The position numbers and the translations under genes were made by a program. Under the pieces are notes generated by a model that saw only the letters and a list, made by a program, of their open reading frames with translations, did not search any database and had not been told where the DNA came from. A stretch of DNA of 51,499 bases, taken from Mesostigma viride (Eukaryota > Streptophyta > Mesostigmatophyceae > Mesostigmatales > Mesostigmataceae). Each line of letters opens with the position of its first letter. Within the stretch, counting starts at the first letter, position 1. The stretch covers positions 1-51,499 of the forward strand of contig RPFO01002141.1 of the NCBI GenBank assembly GCA_009746045.1, given 5' to 3'. Below are positions 17,701 to 25,705 of this stretch, piece by piece.

Positions 17701-20273
17701 GGGCGGTGACCCGAGTCGCTCTGTTCGGCGAAGAGGGCGCGAGTAATGTCAAGTCACATCTGCCCAACGCTACACACCCGTGGAAGCTCGCAAAAGCCGC
17801 GAGCGATTTCGCGGGGAGACAGGTCGCCGAGAAAGGGGCGGAGGGGGCGCGCAAGAGGGCAGAGGAGGAGGCGCGACTGAAGGCAGCGGAGGAGAGAGAG
17901 AAGGCTGCTGTGGCGGAGGCGGCTGCAGAGGCGGAGGCGCTCCAGAAGGAGAAGGTGGCTGCTGAGAAGGCGGCTGCTGAGAAGGCGGCTGCTGAGAAGG
18001 CGGCTGCAGAGGAGGAGGCGCGACGTCAGGCAGAGGAGGAGGCGCGACGTCAGGCAGCGGAGGCGGAGGCGCTCCAGAAGGAGAAGGTGGCTGCTGAGAA
18101 GGCAGCTGCTGAGAAGGCGGCTGCTGAGAAAGCGGCTGCAGAGGAGGAGGCGCGACGTCAGGCAGCGGAGGCGGAGGCGCTCCAGAAGGAGAAGGTGTCT
18201 GCTGAGAAGGCGGCTGCTGAGAAGGCGGCTGCTGAGAAGGCGGCTGCTGAGAAGGCGGCTGCAGAGGAGGAGGCGCGACGTCAGGCAGAGGAGGAGGCGC
18301 GACGTCAGGCAGCGGAGGCGGAGGCGCTCCAGAAGGAGAAGGTGGCTGCTGAGAAGGCAGCTGCTGAGAAGGCGGCTGCTGAGAAAGCGGCTGCAGAGGA
18401 GGAGGCGCGACGTCAGGCAGCGGAGGCGGAGGCGCTCCAGAAGGAGAAGGTGTCTGCTGAGAAGGCGGCTGCTGAGAAGGCGGCTGCTGAGAAGGCGGCT
18501 GCTGAGAAGGCGGCTGCAGAGGAGGAGGCGCGACGTCAGGCAGCGGAGGCGGAGGCGCTCCAGAAGGAGAAGGTGGCTGCTGAGAAGGCAGCTGCTGAGA
18601 AGGCGGCTGCTGAGAAAGCGGCTGCAGAGGAGGAGGCGCGACGTCAGGCAGCGGAGGCGGAGGCGCTCCAGAAGGAGAAGGTGTCTGCTGAGAAGGCGGC
18701 TGCTGAGAAGGCGGCTGCTGAGAAGGCGGCTGCAGAGGAGGAGGCGCGACGTCAGGCAGCGGAGGCGGAGGCGCTCCAGAAGGAGAAGGTGGCTGCTGAG
18801 AAAGCGGCTGCAGAGGAGGAGGCGCGACGTCAGGCAGCGGAGGCGGAGGCGCGCCAGAAGGCAGAGGAGGAGAGGAAGAGGGCGGCTGCAGAGGAGGAGG
18901 CGCGACGGGCCTTGTGGGATGGTGCACGCAGGGGGCTCTCCGATATCGGCGTGTACGTATCGGACGACGTCTTCAACACCGCTTTGTCGTCGAACGTGAA
19001 TCTCCAAGAGTTTGTGACCAAGGCGCGACAGGACTCGTGGAACGGTGCACGCGTGGGACTCTCCAATATCGGCGTGTACGTATCGGACGACGTCTTCAAC
19101 ACCGCTTTGTGGTCGGGCGTGAATCTCCAAGAGTTTGTGACCAAGGCGCGACAGGACTCGTGGAACGGTGCACGCGTGGGACTCTCCAATATCGGCGTGT
19201 ACGTATCGGACGACGTCTTCAACACCGCTTTGTCGTCGAACGTGAATCTCCAAGAGTTTGTGACCAAGGCGCGACAGGACTCGTGGAACGGTGCACGCGT
19301 GGGACTCTCCAATATCGGCGTGTACGTATCGGACGACGTCTTCAACACCGCTTTGTCGTCGAACGTGAATCTCCAAGAGTTTGTGACCAAGGCGCGACAG
19401 GACTCGTGGAACGGTGCACGCGTGGGACTCTCCAATATCGGCGTGTACGTATCGGACGACGTCTTCAACACCGCTTTGTCGTCGAACGTGAATCTCCAAG
19501 AGTTTGTGACCGAGGAGCGCCGGAAGGCAGAGGAGGACGCGCGACGGAAGGAGGAGGCGCGCCGGAAGGCAGAGGAGGAGGCGAAGGCCGCCGAGGAACG
19601 CACTAAACGCACTCAACAATGGAACGGGGCGGTCGATAAAATCATCGCGTACCATGTACCGCAGGAGAAGGCCCTGAATGCGTTCAAGAACGGCGAAGAC
19701 CTCGACACGTTCTTGGAACAGGCGCGGAGGGATCACGAGGCACGCGTTGCCGAATGGAACGGGGCGCGCGCCAAATTCATCGCGTACCGCGTACAGGCGG
19801 ATAAGGCGATGAACGCATTCGCAAGCGGCGAAGACCTCGACACGTTCTTGGAACAGGCGCGCGTTGCCGCTTGGAAAGGAGCGCGCGCCGAATTCGAAAA
19901 ATATAATGTATCGACGGACGAGTCATCTCGTGCATTCGCAGACGGCGAAGATTTACAAACGTTTTTGGACAGGAAACGCCGCGAACGCCCAGCCCAAGAA
20001 CGACAGAATGAAAAAAGAGTGTCGGAGCGAGACATCGATGATTATCGCTCTGTACAAGAGTTTATCGATGAACTATACACCCCGGGCAGGGGGCTACCAA
20101 ACCTTCTTAAACAGCCGATATCTGTTCCGACTATGATCGACGCGCCTATCGTTAATGCGTCCAATTTGGCACCCGAGGGACTGATAACGAGAAGTGTGCG
20201 CTCTCTGCACAACCTATTTAAGCGCGTGAGGACGGACCCATTTGTCGTGTCACCACTGGGGCCGCCCGCTTAA
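14727..20273 (+). CDS. Main part of giant repeat protein: helical region, Ala/Glu/Lys coiled-coil repeats, WNGA repeats
   Basis: The frame is open from 14571 and has no convincing start of its own (TTG at 14727, first ATG about 100 bases later), which supports fusion with the preceding frame. Order of parts: an acidic linker; a non-repetitive region with one hydrophobic segment (ALLALTLANYLWPG); three near-identical 80-residue repeats; about 640 residues of EKAAAEKAAAEEEARRQA-type repeats, surely coiled coil or single helix; five 41-residue repeats starting WNGARVGLSNIGVYVSDD; three diverged repeats of the same plan (WNGARAKFIAYRV ... GEDLDTFLEQAR); and a unique C-terminus ending VVSPLGPPA. 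A structural, fibre-like or scaffold role is inference. Confidence 0.7.
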   Translation: MDVDTIEDGYASATSRGFETADSEPEDESDIENTMDDGIRHTGTSRGIGDWDADASGWLGAGTSDQISDGATMRAIAGPDVAADATDSSTSRGDGVVQNASFGGTALLALTLANYLWPGATGVLSSHANRLAESLVKTFPSLGKMDTNDVTAFLNKLTLEDRAKYINDVLIGHRKTGVKRTIRRTEADDALDPRDHAKSIFSAYQNVADGVVKSVQSELSSLDDPNKKKQILDRYHPAINAIANSPLLTRAMYERILDMYNVRDDPRYPYTFVDSVRDPNTLQILPPTLVVDRRGRLRKVLPDSSGYLGLVNWDKRDNNKQQSESDLTADRLFDVERTLPLVVSRRELRDVLERVKSDRELRETYETEIKKAQENVGSKVDELLSSVAKSVVIRQLPQDLRNDEWNKWLDDFDKRDYVGKASDELRQATNLFESTLSARVNEIDYDQSPTYSFNIPLFRGEGVDNAMVTDSQHPFSFGESTDKADERGGGETAAAEAEEARLKAEEERKRAAAEAEADATARVREERVKKEWKAADVQRDRAIEETAYARNKLLQDKETRKSAWSANVAAAALRKAEEEARQKAEEERKRAAAEAEADATARVREERVKKEWKAADVQRDRAIEETAYARNKLLQDKETRKSAWSANVAAAALRKAEEEARQKAEEERKRAAAEAEADATARVREERVKKEWKAADVQRDRAIEETAYARNKLLQDKETRKSAWSANVAAAALRKAEEEARQKAEEERKRAAAEAEALQRGAEEEARRQAAEAEALQKEKVAAEEEARLKAAEEREKAAVAEAAAEAEALQKEKVAAEKAAAEKAAAEKAAAEEEARRQAAEAEALQKEKVAAEKAAAEKAAAEKAAAEKRAAEEEARRQAEEEARRQAAEAEALQKEKVAAEKAAAEKAAAEKAAAEEEARRQAAEAEALQKEKVAAEKAAAEKAAAEKAAAEKAAAEEEARRQAAEAEARQKEKAAAEAEARQKEEERKRAVTRVALFGEEGASNVKSHLPNATHPWKLAKAASDFAGRQVAEKGAEGARKRAEEEARLKAAEEREKAAVAEAAAEAEALQKEKVAAEKAAAEKAAAEKAAAEEEARRQAEEEARRQAAEAEALQKEKVAAEKAAAEKAAAEKAAAEEEARRQAAEAEALQKEKVSAEKAAAEKAAAEKAAAEKAAAEEEARRQAEEEARRQAAEAEALQKEKVAAEKAAAEKAAAEKAAAEEEARRQAAEAEALQKEKVSAEKAAAEKAAAEKAAAEKAAAEEEARRQAAEAEALQKEKVAAEKAAAEKAAAEKAAAEEEARRQAAEAEALQKEKVSAEKAAAEKAAAEKAAAEEEARRQAAEAEALQKEKVAAEKAAAEEEARRQAAEAEARQKAEEERKRAAAEEEARRALWDGARRGLSDIGVYVSDDVFNTALSSNVNLQEFVTKARQDSWNGARVGLSNIGVYVSDDVFNTALWSGVNLQEFVTKARQDSWNGARVGLSNIGVYVSDDVFNTALSSNVNLQEFVTKARQDSWNGARVGLSNIGVYVSDDVFNTALSSNVNLQEFVTKARQDSWNGARVGLSNIGVYVSDDVFNTALSSNVNLQEFVTEERRKAEEDARRKEEARRKAEEEAKAAEERTKRTQQWNGAVDKIIAYHVPQEKALNAFKNGEDLDTFLEQARRDHEARVAEWNGARAKFIAYRVQADKAMNAFASGEDLDTFLEQARVAAWKGARAEFEKYNVSTDESSRAFADGEDLQTFLDRKRRERPAQERQNEKRVSERDIDDYRSVQEFIDELYTPGRGLPNLLKQPISVPTMIDAPIVNASNLAPEGLITRSVRSLHNLFKRVRTDPFVVSPLGPPA
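16232..16998 (+). repeat. 240-bp coding tandem repeat, just over three copies
   Basis: Copies look identical by eye at a spacing of 240 bases (compare 16261, 16501 and 16741). Each encodes 80 residues containing REERVKKEWKAADVQRDR. Identity at the DNA level points to recent duplication or conversion. Confidence 0.9.
16999..18914 (+). repeat. Degenerate Ala/Glu/Lys-coding repeat array
   Basis: Blocks of GCTGAGAAGGCGGCT (15 bases, AEKAA) alternate with longer blocks coding EEEARRQAAEAEALQKEKV. A non-repetitive spacer at about 17700-17850 (VTRVALFGEEGASNVKSHL) divides two arrays. The purine-rich coding strand leaves the other strand open by chance. Confidence 0.9.
18915..19529 (+). repeat. Five tandem 123-bp repeats coding the WNGA module
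   Basis: Copies start at 18915, 19038, 19161, 19284 and 19407. Copies two to five are nearly identical. Copy one begins WDGARRGLSDIG. Each ends NLQEFVTKARQDS or similar. Three diverged modules of the same pattern follow to about 19990. Confidence 0.9.
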
Positions 20274-20584
20274 CGCCCCTTGTCCACGCGGGACGTCTTC
20301 GTGCTCGTCACGGGGTTGCGCGCGTCGTCCGGCGCCGACTTCGGCCCGGCGTCAGGGAACATGCGCGCCCGGGACGGCATCAACGTCTTCAGTAAGAAGT
20401 AGATGCCCGTCAACAGCACCGAGATGTCCGCCTTCTTCGTGGCGCGGTAGGACCCCGAAAAGACCACCAGCGCCTTCACCACGTCGCAGTGGATGTCGAA
20501 ATCGTACGGCAAAACGGACGTGAGGGCGTACGAGAATACGAACGACGTCGCCGACAAGGCTTCCGACACGATCGGGTGATCCAT
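20270..20584 (-). CDS. Small hydrophobic protein, 104 aa
   Basis: Start at ATG 20584 (MDHPIVSEALSATSFVFSY). Hydrophobic stretches at about 10-25 and 50-68 (ADISVLLTGIYFLLKTLMP) suggest one or two membrane segments, followed by a polar tail rich in Ser, Thr and Lys. It converges on the giant repeat gene, sharing a few bases at the stop codons, and diverges from the helicase gene. No family recognised. A virion membrane protein is possible. Confidence 0.5.
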   Translation of the reverse strand: MDHPIVSEALSATSFVFSYALTSVLPYDFDIHCDVVKALVVFSGSYRATKKADISVLLTGIYFLLKTLMPSRARMFPDAGPKSAPDDARNPVTSTKTSRVDKGR

Positions 20585-20711
20585 TGCGAGCGGAACCGAC
20601 CACCAAGCGTACCAATACGCGGCATAATTTTCGTGAGCGGATCGAATTATACCGTCATCTGTCACGGGTTCGCGTCCGCCACGGAATTTGTATACGGATA
20701 AATTATATCCG
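20585..20711. promoter_or_regulatory. Divergent promoter before the D5 helicase
   Basis: A 127-base AT-enriched gap between outward-facing genes. It contains TTTGTATACGG and AATTATATCCG. The second box ends at the helicase ATG (20712), implying a very short leader if it is the TATA element, or that it acts as an initiator. Confidence 0.4.
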
Positions 20712-22934
20712 ATGGCTCCGATCGAGCCCGGCCTCGACGACGCGATCGTACCGGCCCTCGCCGAGCAGGTACGAATACGCGAAGAGAGGGGGCCGGGGCG
20801 AGGTCTCGGGCTGGGAAGGGGGGCGAGGGACGCGGATATGACGGACGCGGGGGATGTACCCGAGGCGAACCGGGACACTCGGACCGTCCGAGTGGACGAG
20901 GAGGCCGGGGGAGGGGGGGAGGGAGAGGAGGACGGAGACGATGTCCTGGACAGCCAGGAGGACGGGGTCTTGCGGGACTTCCGCCGCGGCCTGGCGACCG
21001 ACGAGGACGTCAAGGAGTTTCCGAGGGCGTGCAAGGGCATGTCGGACGACGCGCTCGGCGAGTACCTCCACACGCTGAAGGCCGCCGTCGTCGATTGTCC
21101 CGTGGTCGAGATCCTGTGCGACATCTTCGAGCTCGGGCCGGAAGATCCGGACGGGATGAGCCCCGGGGAGCGCCACGCGGCATGTTGGCAGAAGGTGGAC
21201 ACGGCGGACGACGTGAACGACCTTTGCAAGTCCGTGGAGACGCGGATGGTGTGCGCGACCGGCAAGATCTTCAACCTGATCGCCGAGGTGGAGGAGCGCA
21301 GGGGGCAGGGGCTGGAGGTGTGGATGGACACCCTGTTCTTCGCCCACTCGCGCGTCTTTTCCCTCCGCGAGGCTGTGTGCAGCGTGGTCGAGGCGCGCGT
21401 CCCGAAAAAGGTCCGGGAGAACTTGCCGCGTTTGACGGTGCGGCTGAGCTCCGGCGCGGGGGAACTGAAAGAGTACCAGCGCCTGCTCCTCATCATCTCC
21501 GCGCAATGGAACGTGCTGAAGCTGAGGAAGGGGGCGGACGGCGACGACGGCGTGTACGCGCGCGTGTTCACGAGCGAGGGACACGACACCCACTTCTGGG
21601 AACGGCTCATGTCGGTGGAGGAGTGGATCACCAAGCAGACCGACACAGGCAACCCGATGGTGTGGAAGATGATGACGAACGAGAACGGCAACAAGAAGCG
21701 GCTCGTGGAGAACATCATCGGGTCCTCGGCGTTCGACTTCGCGGTCAAGCCGAAAGATCGCCACGTGTTCGCGTTCGCCAACGGGATCTACAGGACGGAC
21801 GTCGACGAGTTCTATCCGTACCCCGCCCGCGACCTCCCCGACGACGTGGGCGCGTGTCGCTATTTCGAGAACGTCGTCATGAACACGGACCTTTTCGAGG
21901 AAGGCGCGTTCCGAGGGGACTACGAGACGGGCGAGTGGTTCGACATCCCGACGGAGGGCGTCACGAAGGTGTTGAACGACCAGAATTACACGGACGACGT
22001 GCACCGGGCGTTCTGGGCGCTGGGTCTGGGGCGGATGCTGTACTCCCTCAAAGAACTCGAGAAGTTCGAGGTCATGGTGTTCCTCAAGGGCATCGCCGGA
22101 TCGGGCAAGTCGACCCTGGTCCGCATCGTCGAACTCATCTTCAAACAGGACGCCGGCGTCCTTTCTAACAACATCGAGCCCCTGTTCGGCCTGTCCCAGC
22201 ACAAGGACAAGTACTGCATCTACACGTACGAGCTGAACGAGAAGTTTGCGCTCGAGCAGGCCGAGTGGCTGTCCCTCGTGAGCGGGGAGAAGATGAGTCT
22301 GGCGCAGAAGTACAAGGACGCCCTCAGCCAGGAGTGGAAGTCGCCCTACCTGGCGGCGGGCAACCGGATGTTCTGCAGGGGGGACAACGCCAGCCAGATC
22401 ATCCGCCGCCTCGTGCTGTTCCCGTTCGACAAGAAGCCCGCGCAGGACGACCGCATGGACGAACTCATCGCGTCGAACATCGCCAACATCCTCGTCAAGT
22501 CCAACCGCGCGTATCGCAAGTTGATCGAATACGTGGCGCACAGGAACATCCACACGTGTCTCCCCGTCCAGTTCACCACGTGGAGGAACCACGCGCAGAT
22601 GTCGTCGAACCCTCTCATCACCTTCCTCAACACGGTGTCCTGGGTGGAGAAGGGTGACGGTTTCTACTGCCCGTGGGAGATGTTCCAGCGCCGGTTCAAC
22701 GAGTGGTTGCGACAGAGGGACCCCCGCACGCGCGTCGTGTTCGACGAGGACTTCTACAAGCACGTGTTCACGGAGAACGGCATCCAGCTCGTCCTGGAGA
22801 GGGTCACCAAGCACTACCCGCGCGGGAGTGATCGGAAGAAGAGGTGCTTCTTCTTGTACGGCGTGGACGTCGGCGACGAGAGCGGCGACGTCGAGGACTT
22901 CCCCGAGAACGCGGACGTCCAGGGACGCGTGTGA
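20712..22934 (+). CDS. D5-like superfamily 3 DNA helicase/ATPase
   Basis: 740 residues from ATG 20712. The N-terminal 90 are disordered and acidic. Residues 100-430 correspond to the D5 N-terminal region (no primase catalytic motif is visible there). The SF3 core has Walker A GIAGSGKST at about 460-468, a Walker-B-like segment CIYTYELNE, a sensor region PYLAAGNRMF and an arginine segment NASQIIRRLVLFPF. A C-terminal winged-helix-like part follows (NGIQLVLERVT). In giant viruses this hexameric enzyme unwinds DNA for replication, usually beside a primase. Here the primase is a separate gene (39769-41315). No frame break is visible. Confidence 0.9.
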   Translation: MAPIEPGLDDAIVPALAEQVRIREERGPGRGLGLGRGARDADMTDAGDVPEANRDTRTVRVDEEAGGGGEGEEDGDDVLDSQEDGVLRDFRRGLATDEDVKEFPRACKGMSDDALGEYLHTLKAAVVDCPVVEILCDIFELGPEDPDGMSPGERHAACWQKVDTADDVNDLCKSVETRMVCATGKIFNLIAEVEERRGQGLEVWMDTLFFAHSRVFSLREAVCSVVEARVPKKVRENLPRLTVRLSSGAGELKEYQRLLLIISAQWNVLKLRKGADGDDGVYARVFTSEGHDTHFWERLMSVEEWITKQTDTGNPMVWKMMTNENGNKKRLVENIIGSSAFDFAVKPKDRHVFAFANGIYRTDVDEFYPYPARDLPDDVGACRYFENVVMNTDLFEEGAFRGDYETGEWFDIPTEGVTKVLNDQNYTDDVHRAFWALGLGRMLYSLKELEKFEVMVFLKGIAGSGKSTLVRIVELIFKQDAGVLSNNIEPLFGLSQHKDKYCIYTYELNEKFALEQAEWLSLVSGEKMSLAQKYKDALSQEWKSPYLAAGNRMFCRGDNASQIIRRLVLFPFDKKPAQDDRMDELIASNIANILVKSNRAYRKLIEYVAHRNIHTCLPVQFTTWRNHAQMSSNPLITFLNTVSWVEKGDGFYCPWEMFQRRFNEWLRQRDPRTRVVFDEDFYKHVFTENGIQLVLERVTKHYPRGSDRKKRCFFLYGVDVGDESGDVEDFPENADVQGRV

Positions 22935-22991
22935 ACGCGTGCGCGTCCATCTCGGATGTGGGAGGGTGACAAGAGTGGTTGAATGAGTTCC

Positions 22992-23009
22992 TTTATTTTT
23001 ATGAATAAA
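22992..23009. terminator. Palindromic AATAAA hairpin after D5 helicase
   Basis: TTTATT at 22992-22997 and AATAAA at 23004-23009 face each other across 6 bases. A second, wider pair of such signals lies within the next 40 bases. It fits a 3'-end signal usable from both strands. Confidence 0.45.
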
Positions 23010-23320
23010 AGGTCCTTTATTTCATCGCGATCCACGGATCGATCGAATAAAAATTAAGCCTCATTATACGTATAACGCGAACACAATGACGTCTCTTATG
23101 CTAGCACATCCCGCATGGTCCGAACGCAGAATCGCTCCGTCGGCCCGCACCCGCTCTCCGTGGGGCGGCGTGTCGGCCGCGGGGCCGCAATTATCCGTCC
23201 GCGGCCGGTGCGAACTCGCGAACGATGTCCTGTGCGAGCTGGGGATCCGCAGATTCGCGACGACGGACGACGTCCTTGAGCTGGGGAACGGGCTGTTGCT
23301 GGGCCTGCTGACGCTCTGGC

Positions 23321-23788
23321 TCATCCGCCGGGGCGCGGACAGCTCCTGAGGTTCAGTCCGAGCCGTCGGATGGCGTCTCGAGTGGACGTCGGGACCGCCG
23401 CCGCGTCGGGCTTGGATCCTCGCGACGCCCGCTTCTTCCCCCGCGATGTCTTGGACGCGGCCGGGGCGCGGTCGGAGGCGCACGCGGGTTTCGCCCTCTC
23501 CGATCCCCACTCGACGTACACGTGGTTAACCCCGACTTGCTTGACGCGGAACCCCCGGCGGACGAGTCTTTTCCCGATCGCGCGCACCATGGCCGAGCAG
23601 TCGTACAGCGGGACGCCGAACTGGTACATCGGGACGGTGTGGAACAGGAACGTCCTCCCCTGCTTGGCGCTCGTCTCTATGTTGCTCTCGACGGCGGCCA
23701 AGAGCCGGTCTTCGACCGCGCGCTTCGCCCTCTCCGAACTCTTCGTCAGCCTCGCGGCGACGTCGGCGGTCACTCGCGCTCCGATCAT
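23321..23788 (-). CDS. Small giant-virus family protein (DUF5759-like), possible C-terminal frame break
   Basis: 155 residues from ATG 23788. The core FLFHTVPMYQFGVPLYD, then VRAIGKRLVRRGFRVKQVGVNHVYVEWG matches the pattern I recall for DUF5759: a short helix, a P-x-(Y/F)-x-x-G-x-P-(L/V)-Y motif, then a GF-V strand and a final I-W strand. A basic Ser/Ala/Lys-rich tail follows. After the C-run near 23330 another frame continues about 50 residues with Gln-rich sequence (ADEPERQQAQQQPVPQL), so the annotated stop may be artificial. Function unknown. Confidence 0.6.
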   Translation of the reverse strand: MIGARVTADVAARLTKSSERAKRAVEDRLLAAVESNIETSAKQGRTFLFHTVPMYQFGVPLYDCSAMVRAIGKRLVRRGFRVKQVGVNHVYVEWGSERAKPACASDRAPAASKTSRGKKRASRGSKPDAAAVPTSTRDAIRRLGLNLRSCPRPGG

Positions 23789-23851
23789 GGTGATATCGCC
23801 GCGGGCGAGTGACAGCGGACATCTATTATATCCTCGGTTATATTAGGACCC
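23789..23851. promoter_or_regulatory. Divergent promoter gap
   Basis: 63 bases between outward-facing starts contain TATTATATCC and GGTTATATTAGG, one for each direction by position. Confidence 0.4.
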
Positions 23852-24453
23852 ATGGAGATCGAGGGGGGTTCCGCGACCCCGGCGACGGCGGCCGAAGAAT
23901 CCGCCGTGACGCACGCGTACTTCCTCCCGTGCCGCGGCAGGCCCGGCAGGGTCGCGATCTCCTCGCGATGGTCGTGGCAGGAGATCCGACGGTTCCTCCC
24001 GGCCCCCGAGCTGTGCGAGATACTGAAACCCGCCCTGACGCAGCCGTCCGACCGCGCGATCGGGTGTACGCGTCCAAAAAAGGCGCGAACGCGGTCAACG
24101 CGACCGCCTCGAGGATCCTGGAATGGGCCGTGACCGGCGACGTTCTCCTCCTGAAAACGCGGGACCGAGACGATCTCCCGACGGCGGTGCTGGACATCAC
24201 GGCGGACGACGTGTACATCATGCACGATTTCGCCAAGGACGCGTGGGTCCGCGTGCTGTGTCGCGAACCCTCGGTATTCGTGATCCCGCGCGCCTTTCGG
24301 TGCCGCCAATGCGACAAACCGTACATGCCCGTCGGCGGATGCGTGGACACGTGTCAATGCGCTCGCGAATGTCCGTGGGCGCCGAATCCGGCCCGGCGCC
24401 TCTCCAAACCGTGCACGTTCTCCTCCCCGCTAATTTTTCTGCGGGATAGGTAA
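23852..24453 (+). CDS. Hypothetical zinc-binding protein, frame broken at A-run
   Basis: The start is ATG 23852 (MEIEGGSATPATAAEES). The first frame reads well to about 24075 and soon stops (24133). The neighbouring frame continues from the A-run at 24076-24081 (KKGANAVNATASRILEW) to 24453. One A more in the run would restore a protein of about 200 residues. The C-terminal half has a Cys cluster CRQCDKPYMPVGGCVDTCQC ending near CARECPW, likely to bind zinc. No family recognised. Confidence 0.55.
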
Positions 24454-24473
24454 AGACGCCCGCGCCGACGACG

Positions 24474-24728
24474 ATGGCGTTCCCTATCATGAACCAGACC
24501 AACGAGGTGCCGATGACCAAGACGACGATGTGCGTGCCGTCCGACCGGAGACGCACCGACCCTCGCCCCGTGTACGAATCTCCCCTGTTCCTGGCCGGGC
24601 TCGCGGCCGTCCTCGTGGGCGGGTTCTTCGTGTACCGGAGATACGCGTCCGGAGGCGGCGCCGGGGCGTTCGCGGGAGGCGAGGCGGGAGGCGAGGGTTT
24701 CGCCGCGGCCAACAACCTGATTTCGTGA
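24474..24728 (+). CDS. Small single-pass membrane protein with Gly-rich tail
   Basis: 84 residues. The N-terminal 37 are polar. A clear transmembrane segment covers about 38-54 (LFLAGLAAVLVGGFFVY), followed by RRYASGG and a Gly/Ala/Glu-rich tail. The positive residues after the segment favour the tail being on the cytosolic or inner side. Such small membrane proteins are common in the inner membrane of giant virions, but the role is unknown. The start is 20 bases after the preceding stop on the same strand. Confidence 0.6.
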   Translation: MAFPIMNQTNEVPMTKTTMCVPSDRRRTDPRPVYESPLFLAGLAAVLVGGFFVYRRYASGGGAGAFAGGEAGGEGFAAANNLIS

Positions 24729-24965
24729 TCGGATCGTCCGCGGTCCGATCGAGTGCGTTCCAATGAGACGAAAGAAAAACTGGGGCTATAGGTATACAGA
24801 AATCCTTCACCAGGCGGCCAGTCCGCCCTTCCTCACGTAGGTCTACCGTCCGTCCGATGACGTCGACACTTCCATAACGTGGAGCCGTGCAATGAAACGG
24901 TAGGACAGTTAAGGTAATGGGATCTTTCATTAAATGATTCATGGAATGAAACGAACCATCGGCCG

Positions 24966-25394
24966 TCACAAAACCGACGCCAGTCTCTCCTCCATCCGTC
25001 TCACTCTGTCTTCGAGGTCCTTAGACGCCGATATAGCCGTCATCACCCTCTGAATGGTTTCCTCTTGAGCGATTTCGTGCAGGGTCCTTTCGACCGCTAG
25101 GAAGTACCAGCGGGCTCTCCGTCCCGTTTCCGTGTTGCTCGCCATAGCCAGATTCTTGAACCCCTCTTTGTTCAGCCAGATGTCCGAATCCGCGCCGTCG
25201 CGGACCTTGATCTTGACGAACTCCAGACCCCGTTGCAGGACCCGTTTCGCGGTCGCGGACGCTTCCGAACGATTCGCGTAGCCCAGCCATTCCCACGTGG
25301 TAGACAGGGGGATCGAAAAACCGCCCGCCTTTGGCGAAAGAGTCGCCTTCGTGATCACCGCCATGACCTCTTCTTCGCGTTTGTCCTCGTTCAT
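24966..25394 (-). CDS. MSV199-domain protein
   Basis: 142 residues from ATG 25394 (MNEDKREEEVMAVIT). A longer start at 25445 is open but its added residues do not look like the family. The middle (FSIPLSTTWEWLGYANRSEA, ILW-like IWLNKEGFKNLAMASNTETG and ARWYFLAVERTLHEI) matches the MSV199 domain pattern of large DNA viruses, a putative DNA-binding module related in style to Bro-N and KilA-N proteins. The C-terminus is a short coiled coil (LEDRVRRMEERL). It is probably a regulatory or DNA-binding protein. Confidence 0.7.
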   Translation of the reverse strand: MNEDKREEEVMAVITKATLSPKAGGFSIPLSTTWEWLGYANRSEASATAKRVLQRGLEFVKIKVRDGADSDIWLNKEGFKNLAMASNTETGRRARWYFLAVERTLHEIAQEETIQRVMTAISASKDLEDRVRRMEERLASVL

Positions 25395-25617
25395 CGTGCG
25401 TGATAGGGTAGCAGACCGCGAACAGTCTAGCCTCGCACATGGCATGGATTATGTAGCCGCCGCGAACGAACGCTCCGTCCGACGATCTGTCTATCGCTAC
25501 TAACTCGAGTCCGGGGCGGGTCTCCGTCCGCGTCCCGCGATCTCTCTCGATCTTCTCCTTGTTTCTTCGTCCTTGCGTGTCTCTGTCCTTCTTTCCCGGG
25601 CACCCGCCCACCCCTTC
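25395..25617. other. Gene-free stretch upstream of MSV199 gene
   Basis: About 220 bases with a pyrimidine-rich part (25530-25600, many TCTC and CTTT). No coding signature seen. It lies between the MSV199 start and the tRNA-like sequence. Confidence 0.4.
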
Positions 25618-25682
25618 GTCTGCTCGGGTCGGCCGAGCGACCCCGCGAGGGGTCGCGGTGGGTTCGATCCCCACAGCAGACC
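25618..25682 (+). ncRNA. tRNA-like sequence with box A and box B, no normal anticodon arm
   Basis: The 7-base ends GTCTGCT (25618-25624) and AGCAGAC (25675-25681) pair perfectly. A D-arm-like hairpin (GGTC/GACC) contains GGCCGAGC, as in box A of class II tRNAs. GTGGGTTCGATCCCCAC is a perfect T-arm with a box B match. Between them is a single GC-rich hairpin with a 6-base loop that does not fit a 5+7 anticodon arm. Total length is about 64, shorter than a tRNA. It could be a decayed tRNA-Ser or tRNA-Leu, or a tRNA-like RNA. No T-run terminator follows closely. Confidence 0.5.
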
Positions 25683-25705
25683 GTACGATGACTAGATCCG
25701 CCGAC

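Noticed and set aside
17754-19736. A 660-residue Leu/Arg/Ser-rich open frame on the minus strand, and a Pro/Gln-rich one beside it
   Set aside because: They are antisense to the Ala/Glu/Lys repeat arrays. The repeat composition keeps the other strand open, and no natural start or domain is seen.
20703-22814. A 703-residue minus-strand open frame antisense to the D5 helicase
   Set aside because: It is His/Leu/Val/Arg-rich shadow coding typical of GC-rich DNA opposite a conserved gene.
23086-23349. A plus-strand 87-residue ORF with a hydrophobic end
   Set aside because: It is antisense to the Gln-rich continuation of the DUF5759-like gene, and its only support is one hydrophobic stretch.
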